Shown here: piece by piece, positions 23,701 to 36,000 of the stretch
Layout of the letters: every line of letters starts with the position of its first letter
Numbering within the stretch: position 1 is the first letter of the stretch
Origin: Sthenelais limicola
Lineage: Eukaryota; Annelida; Polychaeta; Phyllodocida; Sigalionidae
Direction: 5' to 3'
NCBI GenBank assembly: GCA_942159475.1
Contig: OW804094.1
Location: 56,044,966 to 56,108,965, forward strand
DNA: 64,000 nucleotides
Position numbers and translations under genes: made by a program
The notes under the pieces: model-generated
Databases searched by the model: none
Told to the model about the DNA's origin: nothing
What the model saw: the letters and a program-made list of their open reading frames with translations, nothing else

Positions 23701-26700
23701 CCATTGCAAAACATATTGATTTATATTGTCACCATAGAATTTCTTTTTCATATTAAATTAATAATTTGTAATTAAGAGGGCGCTTATTTTATTTGGCGAC
23801 GGAATCGTTAGGCCCGGGAAATTTCGGTGAAGGTCTTTCTTTTTATTGTCACATACCATCCTTTCCGATTTTTAAATCATTTATACTTTCTGGTCCTCTC
23901 TCTAAGGGTTATGCTTTTGCCATTTACTTTTTCTGCGGTGTCTTTTATTGACATCAATATTGCATATCGTGTCTTCGCATATCTTATTCTATAAAGGGAA
24001 GATTTGTATACTGACACAGTACACATAGAATACCTGTTTGATATTTCTGATTGAAACATATTTAGTGTATGTATCTGAACTTTGAATTAAAGGGGCGTTG
24101 TTACGACTAGTGTAACATAAAAGTAACGATGTAAATAAAGTTGATATACATGTGTATCTGCTTTCAGCGAGCAACTTGACGCTATAGCTGTAAAGAAACT
24201 TGTTAACTTTGTCAACTCATTAATGGAGCAGTACTTCAGCTATGTTCAGCGGCGAGTACAACTTGAGGTGGGTGTGGCGTTAGAATTTACTCTGATATTT
24301 TAAAGGTCTCATTTATTATGTATTGGTATATGCCTTCGATTTGTTTTGGTCATACCGATTGATAGATATTGCTTTATAGATATTCTTCATGTATCCTACA
24401 CATTGGTGATTGGCAGTCTTCTCTTCTCATGCTGTAATGTTCGATCTATCTTGAATAAATTTAGTTAAAAATAAAACTTTTATTCGCTATTATGATTATG
24501 TTTTCTGCAACTTTGTGAAATTGCAGAAAGAAACTGGAGATAACACAATTCTGGTCCGCGCTCTAGACCGTTTCCATCGTAGATTGCAGGCTATGAACAA
24601 GCTTCTTCCTGATACAGACTTCTCAAGGTATATCTTTATAGTGTTTATTATCAAGTCGCCACTGTAATTAGTTAAACTGTTAATGGTTTAATTGTTATAC
24701 GAGGAGACTTTTCACACGATTTTCGCTGCCGATACCGATTTGTGTGGATCTGATGGTCGGATGTGTCTCAGACTTGGCCATTTCATGCACACAAGGGCCC
24801 TGTATGTGCATGCAAAATGTTTTCCTCGCATCATTTATAAATACATTAAACTACCAGCAATGTCCACAACAATATATACAGGTTAACTAACGAGTTGGTT
24901 GAAGGAGCGTGAATATTGCACGAGCAATATTCTGAGAGACTGAAACCAACTCGTTAGTTAACAGATTTATTATACATGCTTTCAATCATGAAAATATAAA
25001 AAAAATCGAGTCATAAATTTGAATTGTACCGGTAATCTTAGCAAAAAAACAGATTGGTTGCCATGACAACCCTACGTAAATCACTAGTGAAATACGCACT
25101 ATGCGTAAATCACTCTAGATACGTTGTTTTCAGAGCAATGCGTGTATAATAAATTCACATACATTACTATAAAATGTTAATTCCCATCAACATCATAAGT
25201 TGGATCATTACCCACACCTCCATGTTCAATACTTATTGCACAGATCAATTAAAAATGGATATTGTTTCCTGATGATACATTGTAAACATTTTAAGAATGA
25301 AAAAAATAATATCTTAAGAATGACGACTATGAATATATTATTCACCCTGGTCAAATCCAGAAATCGATGAGAAAATATCACCCACTGCCCCTCTATAAAG
25401 GAAACAACACAAATGATAAGTTATTTTCGTCAAGCTCCGCTTGTGTGGCTGTTATAAAGCGACACTGTTCTTCCCATGGCCTCTTTGTTCAATCCTATGA
25501 CTCAGTCTATACATGAATATAAGTACAATAAGTGCAAATTGTACATATTTTTCTCTTTTTGATGTGTTGTTTAATTAGTTAAGGACCGATGGTTATACTA
25601 TAATACTCATTATATAAACTCACTATGGCCAGCTCAGGGCTTGGAGGTAAACCACCGCATGGTGAGCCAAGGAGCTGTTTTCTAAAAGTACCTTGCTCAA
25701 CAATGATGTATGTAGCTCTAAACCTGAATAAAAACGATTTTTTTTTAAAAAATAGAGATTGACACTTCATCTTCTTTTCTGTCTTTTTTATTGCCCAAAT
25801 AGAGCCGGGACTGATATAGTAGCAAAGGCTGCTCGGGACCGCGTTGAGCATTATCTACATTCCCTCAAGCAACACTTCTCAGGTATAAAAAAAAATACCT
25901 CCCTCGTTGGTGTCTTCACTATTAAGGGGTTAGTGAGCGAAGTTTGGTGCATGAGGCCCTTTCTACTTGAGTTAAGAGCATGAGGCCAGAGTCCGAAGGG
26001 CCTAAACTCCAGTAGAAAGGGTCAAACGCGCCAAACTGAGTTCTCTAACCCGTTTAGAACTGACATCATTGCATTGTCATAGCCTTAGGGCAATACTATG
26101 AATAAGTCTTGTAAGTTATCACAAGGCGCCACAAAATAAAATATCAAACTAGTTTGAATCTTGATTGCAACAGCTAAAAACAGAAGTTGCCACCAGGTCA
26201 CGTCCACAGTATTCTCTCGAATATTTAATCGCACATAACTCAAAAATCTCTTTAAAATAGAACATATAACTAATACATGCATCTTATGATCTCCTCCCCT
26301 CACCCAGATTGCTTGACAGACATCAGACAGAATCTGGCGGCCCCCAGATTGGTGGGCAAGCAGGAGGGAGGTCAACCTAACCTCCAGGACCTCCTCAGTA
26401 ATATGCACACTTCCATTACTGAACAAGTCAAATCTGTTCTTTCAAATCTCCAGGTAAGTCTTAAATTGAGTCTCTTTTGGTAACCTCTGAATAAGTTTGT
26501 CTCAGGTTGTTAACACTATCCTTACCAATGTTCTTTTAAGAATATTGTCGACCAGAGATCCAACTGAAATTGTACACCACATTTTCTTTAGTGGCACTTG
26601 ATCAAAATCTAATTGGAACTACTTTGATATATAGGCTAAGGTTTTTGCTGCTTTTCACAGACTTCATGTTGTATCCCCTGGGTTGTCATGAATTATTTGT

Positions 26701-27027
26701 AATCAAGGACTTGTTTGCGAACAATTCAGTAGGATGACCTTTGTGTGAGATTAATATCAATGAAATGACATTTTGATACATTTGTTACAGGCATTCATTG
26801 CGTCGGATATAACGTTTGCCATGAAGCCACATTTCCGTGGGCCCTTCTGCACACAAGACGTGCGTGAAGGGCTTGTTGTTGCCTTCCTGAAACACATCTT
26901 CACCACTTGCAACGTAAGCATTTGTAAGATGCTACAAACGAAAAAATAATGCTCCTTTTCACAGTAGTATGATTTTCTATAAGTCACATGAGTGTCTCTG
27001 TCCGTCTTTCTCTGCCTATCTGACTGT

Positions 27028-27098
<71 letters not shown>

Positions 27099-30000
27099 AT
27101 AGTTCTACGTCAAAAACTACTTTAATATATTGAGGATTGGAATGTATCACATGTCTGTGAAATTTGTGAAATAAAAAATGGTTTAAAAAATGATATTGAT
27201 TTCCATAGCATATTACTAAATAACTGCATTCTGTCCATATTCAGGAGTTCTGTGAAGGTCTAGCAGAAAAAGGTTCTGCGCCACCAGCCCTGCTTCTCAT
27301 ACTTTCAAGACTCTCAAATGATTTAGAGCAATCAACAATCACATACTTGGTAAGCACCGATAGCTAAAGCGGTATATACAGATCATATCTCCCCAGAGAA
27401 CCTTTATTAACGATTTGTAGAACTGACTTGCATCCATTTTTAGTAGTAATGAAGTGATTCCCGCGTGTTAAGTGGTCCTGAGATGCATTGTTAGGATGGT
27501 TTTGCACGGATACTAAACTTCGGTAGTTTCATCGCAATTAACCTGACCCAATTAACCTCGATCGCCGCTCTGAGTGTTTTGCTTAAGGTTAAAGAACTTG
27601 ATTACCACTTTTACCGCAGTATTTTGGCGTGAGGGTAAATAGACCCAAATATAGATTAGGCTATTTTGTGTGCAAGTCAGTTCTAAACGGGTTAGAGAAC
27701 TCAGTTTGGTGCATTTGGCCCTTTCTACTGGAGTTTAGAGCCTTCAGATTCTTGCCTCATGCTCCAGTACAAAGGGCCTCATGCACCAAACTATGTTCCT
27801 AACCCCTTAAGGTGACTCAGTACTGATCTTGTGTATTCAACACATATAGCTCAGTACTGATATATGTGTATTCAATACATATAGCAGGGAATATCAGCAT
27901 TATGCAGACGAAGTATGTATGTTAAGTCTTGATATAAACATTTCAGATAGAAAATTTATGCTGATTTTTGGTGTGGGAGTTAGTATCTACGATCCCTATA
28001 CATCCATATTAAATTTCATTAAAATTTATGGAGCCATATGTGTATAAATCAAATAATTATTAAGAATTTTCTTATTTTTAGCCAATTTTCTCATAATTAA
28101 GTTGTAACACAAAAAAATCGGCCTGGAAATTCATGCTGATTTTTGGTGTGCGAGTTAGTAACTATGATAGCTGTATCCATATAGAATTTCATCAAGATTT
28201 ATGAAGCCATTTTTGTTCAAATCAAATATTAATCAGGAATTTAATTTTTTTCCCAATTTTTCTCATAAATAAGTCGTAATATAGAAAAATTTAGCCTGGA
28301 AAGCCATCCTGATTTTTTGTGTATGAGTTGATAAATACGGTATCTACATTCATATTAAATTTTAAAAATATTCATCAAACAGTTTTTTTTTAAAACGCTG
28401 ATTGTCATCAGCCAAAGTCAATTTTGCTAGTGCCCCGTACTGCCACTAGGGGGCTTCCAGGGGGCTAACTCAGGATCTGAGGAAAAAAACATTATCTGAT
28501 GATAAGTATATATATGTTGAATGTCTGGGTGAAATTTGATGTCTGAATTCATGTCAGAACCATTTTAAACGAATTATGTTAATAAATCACTCAAATGTAG
28601 TAAAATTACTCAAATATGATTCATTATTTCTATCTCCATACTGCCATAGCATGAAAACTAGCCTGGTGACCTATGTTTTTTTTTCACTCGATAATGATTA
28701 TTTCATGTCAACTATCATTGGTAAAAATTTTAGAAAAATTCATCAATAATCAAAATCACTACTGAGTCACCTTAATTGAATATTCATGAATACACTGAAC
28801 ATGAACACCAGCGTATGGTAATTTGATAAATGGTTGGATCCAAATCTAAGTGTGAATATTTTCTCCTCACAGTTAACATTAACAGATGAACAGTTCATGG
28901 TAGTTGATAAAGCCCAGGTGACGCCGTGCTCGGAACTTTGTGCCGAGGCTAAGAGTTCTGCTCAACGTCTTCTCAACCATTATGTCCGCGTACAAGGTCT
29001 TACGATATCCCAGGTAAGTAAACACTCCTGTCCACGAGTCACATCAGGGCACAATTACATCTACAGTTGCCCTTAGTATTGTCCTTTTGTATTTTGAACC
29101 CCTCCGGCGCCCCTCCCCCCGCTTCAATCCACCTTTCTTTTTCACTCCCATCTATTTCTCTCTCTCCCTCCCTCTCTTTCTCTTCTCTCCCTCCCTCTCT
29201 TTCTCTTCTCTCCCTCTCTTTCTCTTCTCTCCCCGCCCCTTTTATGTTCTAAGCTCTGAATAATTTATGCATTATGATATACCGTCCGTAATCCGTGTTA
29301 TATCCTTAGAAGGTTTTCCCATTCATCCTCATTACTAATTTCTTGGTCTACAATATGGACATGTTTACATGTATATTGATTTACATGTATATTGACCCTA
29401 CTAGACGGTTACCATGGTATGCCAAGAAGCAGCACTCACCTCATCTCTAGCGCTACTGATATGAACACCATTTTTTATAACTTGCAATTATCTAAAGCAA
29501 AACATGACCACTTCCCAAATGTATTTGTTTACCCAAATCCATGTACCAGTAATGCATTTCTTTATTCTATAAAACCTCCCTCCCTGTGTTTTATTATTAC
29601 GGTGGATAACATCTACGCTGTTATAAATTCAGTCTGGTGTTATACACCGTAATAATAGGAAACACCAATGCTAAACGTATTATACCTGTTTTTAGAATTT
29701 ATTTTATAGATACGGTAAACAATTTATGTATACGTTTGTGCATAAATAATGGTCTTTAGCCAAATCCCTTAGTCCTCTTCATTAATGTAACTAGCTCATA
29801 TATTGTTATCCTGCAGATGTTGAGGAAGAGTGTGGAGACACGCGACTGGTTAAACACGATAGAGCCTCGTAATGTTAGGGCTGTAATGAAGAGAGTTGTG
29901 GAAGACATTACAGCTATTGATGCCCAGGTTGGACAGCTGTACGAGGAGGGTGTGAGGAAAGAGAGAAGCTCTGATTCAACCAAACGCAGCATGAGTTATA

Positions 30001-33000
30001 GCACCTCTAGGACCCAGCCTAGATCGCAATGGAGTTACACACCAAGGTAAATAAAGCGTGAGAAAAATACAGTAAATTTTAACTCCTTCAAGACAAAGAA
30101 TCCAAGTCGCTAAAGAATGCAGCTGATAGCTGTTGAAAGCTCCGAAGCTGAGTTTGTTTTTAATTAATTTGATTAACGGTTTAACATGTCATCAGAATCA
30201 AGCAACATAACCCAGCGAGGCTATTGGACTAATAAAACATTGGCTTTGACAAGAAAAATGGGATCCACTTCCATCTCGACTTTTTAATCTACCAAGCATG
30301 TAATTAGTTTCCAAGATACATTTACACAGTTCGTATTGCTTACATTGTGGAAGAATCTCTTAACATCTTTTCTTTTCTTTTCTTTTCAGTACGATTGATA
30401 ACAGTCTGATGAGCAACATTCAAAAACTCTTTTCTGAACGAATAGATATATTTAGTGCCGTCGAATTCTCCAAAGTGTCTGTCTTGACTGGCATTATTAA
30501 AATTAGTTTAAAGGTAAGTATTATTTTCATATTATTACATTGTGGCGAGCATCTTCTATATGAAATTTGAGCAATCTGTACAAATAGAATGAGAAGATCT
30601 CATATACTGGCATAACAATCATTCAAAAATCAGTTTCAATTCGCCGCGGGTGTATTACCATGTTTTGTTTGCAGGAAAATTAAAGTATTGCCCTTACGGT
30701 ACTAGATAATAGTTGTTCAAAACGTGCTGATTTCTTGTATTTCAGACATTCCTTGAATGCGTTCGCCTCCGCACTTTTGGACGTTTTGGTCTACAACAAA
30801 TCCAAGTAGATACGCATTACCTGCAACTGTATTTATGGCGCTTTGTATCTGATGAAAAGTGAGTTTTTTTTTATTTCGCCCACGAATCAATATTTTCTAT
30901 TTTGGACTTCCGGTTTGACTTGGATGGAGGAAAGGTACCTTACTCGGCGCGAGCCACTGTTGTCCCTTTTTTTTCAGCCAAGCGAACCTGTGCCAACTCA
31001 TATTTGTCAATGTGACTTATGAAGTGCTCAAGAGCAACTCGGAACATAAAAAAACTGTTATAGAAGCTACTATTGGACTGGATTACGAGTTTTTGTGTGA
31101 CACACGTGCGAGAGGAAGGATTATAGGTAGCCATCTTGGACTCCTGGGTTCCTCCACGGCGGGTGAACGAATCCTTCGGATTAACGCAATAAGTACAAAG
31201 CCATAGGCAGGACTTTTATATGGTGATGAACAGCAGTCAAAGGATTAAAATACACGAGTCATAGTGCTTGTTAGACTTTAATCATTCAGTAATCAAGTGA
31301 TCGAAAGTGGCATTTCAAAATCGCCGCCGGGCATGCGCACTGAAGCACAGCTGGCACGATACACGTAAAGGCAAGGAAGTAAACTGAAAAGCATAGCTTG
31401 GTCCGTGCAATCATCGGATTAGTAACATTGACCAAAAGTGAAGAATAGGTTGGTTAAATTTCTTCATCAAACATAAATACACACGACGGCACAAGTGACA
31501 TATAATTCTAAGCGGGAAAGATCAATGGCGGACACTAACATAAACTAGGTCGGCCTAACCCAGTTCTAGGTTGGAGAGTGCATGCGCAAAGCAGCAGGAT
31601 CCGGAAGTGTTGTACGGAAGTAAACATCCGGCAAAATAGCACAAATTGGACTATCGACAACACTACTTTATGAACAATAATATACATGTCTGGTCAGAAC
31701 AACAGTGAAAAAAGGAAGAGGGAAGGTGAGGATACAACTGAAGGATCCCGTAAAAAACAGATCACCAAGATGGCGGGGATTTCCAATGAGGAAATTAAGC
31801 AAATGTTTACCGACATAAAGGAAGAGATCAAGGGCGCGTCCACCAAGAACACTAAGTCTATCGAGAGAATTGATACTGACAATTTCGTGCGAGACAAAAG
31901 GGTGGATGAACTAGAAGCGGCTATAGCCAAGCAGAATGACGTGATAGACACCATTCAGTTCAACATGGTAAAGAAAAACGACTATAGGTTGGTGGCGGCA
32001 GAAGCCAGTTTTGTTGTTGACGAAGAAACTCGTTTAAGGGACAAAATTAAAGAGTTAGAGTTGAACCTCGTCCTCGACGGTGTATCTAAGGATAACGACG
32101 TGGAAGATAACATGTGGCTAAAAAACAAAGTTGCATTCGTATTTGAAAATGGTATGGGAGTATCAAAGGCCATACAATACGAGGTCAGCAGGATGGGTAA
32201 AGGAAAGATGGCTCCTGTAATGATCAGATTTGAATGCCTGAAGGACGTGAAAAATGTCTGGGAAAAAAGAAGCAATTTGGAGAAACAGCTCAATGAACAT
32301 GGAAAAAGGATGCATTGGTTGCGCAAGGACTTACCTGAAGCAATCAGAAAAAGAATTGCTAGAGCTCGTCCATGTGTAGCAGCCGCTCGAGCTTCTTTGA
32401 GATATGAAAATGTGATAAATGCTCACGGTGATGTTATCTTAGATAACAAAAGGTTTAAGCACGATCAGTTAGAAATGCTTCCAAAAAAATTCACGCCAGC
32501 CTTTCTAGCAAAAAGAGAGGACGACGACACTTTCGTGTTTTTCACGAAGGAATGTCCTTTGTCAAATCACTTCTGTGCTCGATTCAAGATCGATAAAAGA
32601 TGGTACTTCTGTGTGGAACAGTTCTTAGCCTACTCTAAGGCTATGATCGATGACGACCTGCAAAAAGCAGAATCAATAATGGAGCTAGAAGATGCTGTCA
32701 AATGTAAGTTCGCCCTCGGGGCATACGTATGCGATGAAACTTGGAACAAGTGGGAGGAGTCCCGTGAGGAAATCGTAATCAGGGCCCTTAAAAGAAAGGT
32801 CAAATATAATGACTTCATCGCCGCATATCTGCTTTCGACAGGGGATAAGACAATTGGAGAGGCCTCGCCATCAATGACTGGATGGGGGATAGGCCTAAGC
32901 CTGTATGATCCCGACGTCCTCGACCAGGAGAAATGGAACCAGAAAGGGAACATCATGGGGAAGGCCTGGATGGCAGTAAGAGACAGACTGAGAGAGAAAG

Positions 33001-36000
33001 AAGCGGCAGCAGGAAAGGAAAATGAACCTGTGACCGAAATGGAAGCGATGGATGGTGATGTCTAGGATCTGTTGAACTTGTTAATGGTTAATCATTATTG
33101 TTAGACCTGTATAAACATCACAATGGAAGGTAGCAACAACATAAATTTCTATACACTGAATGTTAATGGTGCAGCCAATATAAAAAAAAGAAAAGCCCTA
33201 TTTAGACATCTTGGCAAAATGAAAAAATCAATTTTCGCACTACAAGAGACACACAGTAGCCATAGTAATATTAAGATCTGGGTTAATCAGTGGCAGGGCA
33301 AAGCCCACTTTGTACATGGCAGAAGTAACGCCAGAGGCGTCGCCCTATTAATATCGAAAGATTTAGATATTGAAATTACATGTAAAGGCGGGGACGATAT
33401 TGGCAGAATTTCCTTTATAGATATTGAAATTGAACAGAAAGATTTCTCTATATTCTCTGTATATTTCCCTACAAAAGATATGTACACTGAACAGTCAAAT
33501 ATGTGTAAAGTCTTAAGAAGTTTCCTTGAAACCAAAGCCGACAGGTCAATTGTAATACTCGGTGATTTTAACCTTAACATTACGTCAGAAGAAGATTTTC
33601 TGAATATGAGCGATAGCCAGCAGATCAAACATGTGGGGCTAAAGAATATGTTAAAAATTATGCACGATTTCGATCTCTGCGACATAGTCAAAGAAATGTC
33701 GCCCCCAGGTACTAACATGTCAACTTGGACTAGAAAGAAACAAAATTCTAGACTGGATTACTGTATCATAAGTTCAGCCATAAGAAATGATATTCGTAAA
33801 GTTGATAATGTGTGGAGTGAATTCTCAGATCATAATTTAGTGTCCTGCTCTATGAAATCCAATGAGGAAGCGAGAGGACCTGGTATATGGAAGTTTAGTA
33901 AATACTTACTGAATGACGAAAAATATGTATTGATGATGAAAGATAAAATATCTGAAGCACTTAAGGTTGAAAACCTAGACAGCGCTAGAACAAAATGGGA
34001 CTATGTAAAATTTGTAATTTGTATGGAAACAATTAAGTTCACTAAGGTATTAAGCAGAGAAAGAAAAAAACATGAAAATATCTCCAGAGAGAGAGTTAAT
34101 GTACTATTCCAAAAGGGTGTATTAGACCTAAATGAGAGTCGTGAATTAGAAAATATACAAGACGACTTGAAACATATTCAATACGCGAAAGCACAAGGCG
34201 CAATGGCCAGAAGTCGCGCACAGTGGTTGGTAGAGGGTGAAAAACCCACTGCTTACTTTTTGAATTTAGAAAAGAGAAACTATAAAAAAAAAATTATATC
34301 GCAACTAGAGATTGACGGGGTAACAGTGACCAAACCCAATGAAATCTTGAAAAGGAAGAAGATTTTCTATGAAGAGCTATATAGTGAAAAAAATATGACT
34401 TCTCCTGATAATAATTATTTTATGACAGAATATAACAGTCCTACCTTTGATACTACAACTCGTGACCTATTGAATAATGGATTCACGAAAAGTGAGATTA
34501 AGAAATCTATAGATTCCTTTGCTTGTAATAAGACCCCTGGCCCGGACGGGTTACCCGTCGAGTTTTATAAATGCTTCTGGGGATCACTTGAACCATTGTT
34601 TGAAGAGGTGATCAATGAGTCTTATATCGATGACAAACTGTCAAATGATATGTATCGTGGTATAATAACTTTAATTCCTAAGAAGGACTGCAATTTAAAT
34701 CTTATTGGAAGCTGGAGACCTATCACGCTCCTTAATACAGATTATAAAATAATATCGAAAATGCTCAGTATGAGGCTTAAAAACTGTATCGACAATGTGA
34801 TTGATGAAGACCAATACGGGTTTATTCAGAACAGATTCATTGGATGTGCAGTTAGAAGGTTGGAGGATATTACACAACACCTGAGCAAAAATAAGAAAAG
34901 AGGTCTTTTTGTTTCTTTAGATTTTAAGAAAGCCTACGACTCCATATCTTGGGAGTTTTTATACAAATGCTTAAGAGACTTAAACGTCGGTGAGAATTTT
35001 CTTAAATGGATTAAATGTCTTATGTCTAACTCCAAAGCATGTATTATCAATAATGGATATACATCCGAATGGTTTAATGTTAGAAGAGGGGTTAAACAGG
35101 GTGATCCTATATCATCTTTGCTCTTCATCATGGTCGTTGAAAGGCTAGCTGCCAAAATTCGTCATGACCCACAATGTAGTGGAGTGATTTTCGGCGGTGT
35201 TGAAAATAAGATTATTCAATTTGCCGACGACATGACCATAGTCGCCGATGACGAAAAATCCCTTATTAGGATGATGCAAATTATTAATGATTTCAGTAAT
35301 GTTTCGGGACTCGTTCTAAATACTAGCAAGACTAGAGGATTTAATATTGGTGAAATGGTGTTAACCCAACAAATAAGTCAAAATATAAATTGGACTGGAT
35401 GTATGAAGATTCTTGGAGTTTATCTAGTGTACCCTTATAATAAACAACTACAAAATGATATCAATTTTGAATCAGCTTTCGAGAAAGCTAAACTGGTTGT
35501 CAAACATTGGAGCAAACGTGACATCTCCTTGAAAGGAAGAATCACGATAGCGAATGTATTATTAATACCATTGTTCATGTATGTTGCCAACTTAATCGTA
35601 ATGGAGGAAGGGAAAATATGTGAAATACAAAAGCTTGTAAGTAACTTCATCTGGAAAGGAGGCAATCATAGAGTAGCCAACCATTACTTGTGTCGTGAAA
35701 TTGATAAAGGTGGCCTGAAGTTACACGATGTACGCGCAAAGTTAATATCTTGTAAATTAAAATGGGTACAAAGATTGTTGAATAATCAAGCAAATGGGCG
35801 GCTATCGTCAGGGAAAACTTAGGAGACAATTTGAGACAAATCCTTAGCTTTAGACATGTTATCACATCGGAATTTTCCGACTTTTATACCGAGGTATTTA
35901 AGGTGTGGAATAGATTCTATGGTAATAGGGAGCCCAGAAGTAAAAAAAGTGTACTGTGTGAACAAATATGGCAGAATAGATGGATTATGCTAGAGGACGG

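Noticed and set aside
27950..28400. Regularly spaced repeats that might suggest a CRISPR array
   Set aside because: The repeats are about 174 bases, contiguous and AT-rich, in an animal intron and inside an inverted-repeat element.
31686..33065. Reading the NADAR part as bacterial contamination or a captured host gene outside the element
   Set aside because: It is in one continuous frame with ORF1, lies between the target duplications, and recurs in the same position in the second LINE.
33287..33718. Minus-strand frames within LINE ORF2 regions (here and at 34934, 48370, 52128, 61622, 62678)
   Set aside because: They are antisense shadows of endonuclease and RT coding sequence; the same shadows recur in both CR1-like copies because the sense sequence is shared.
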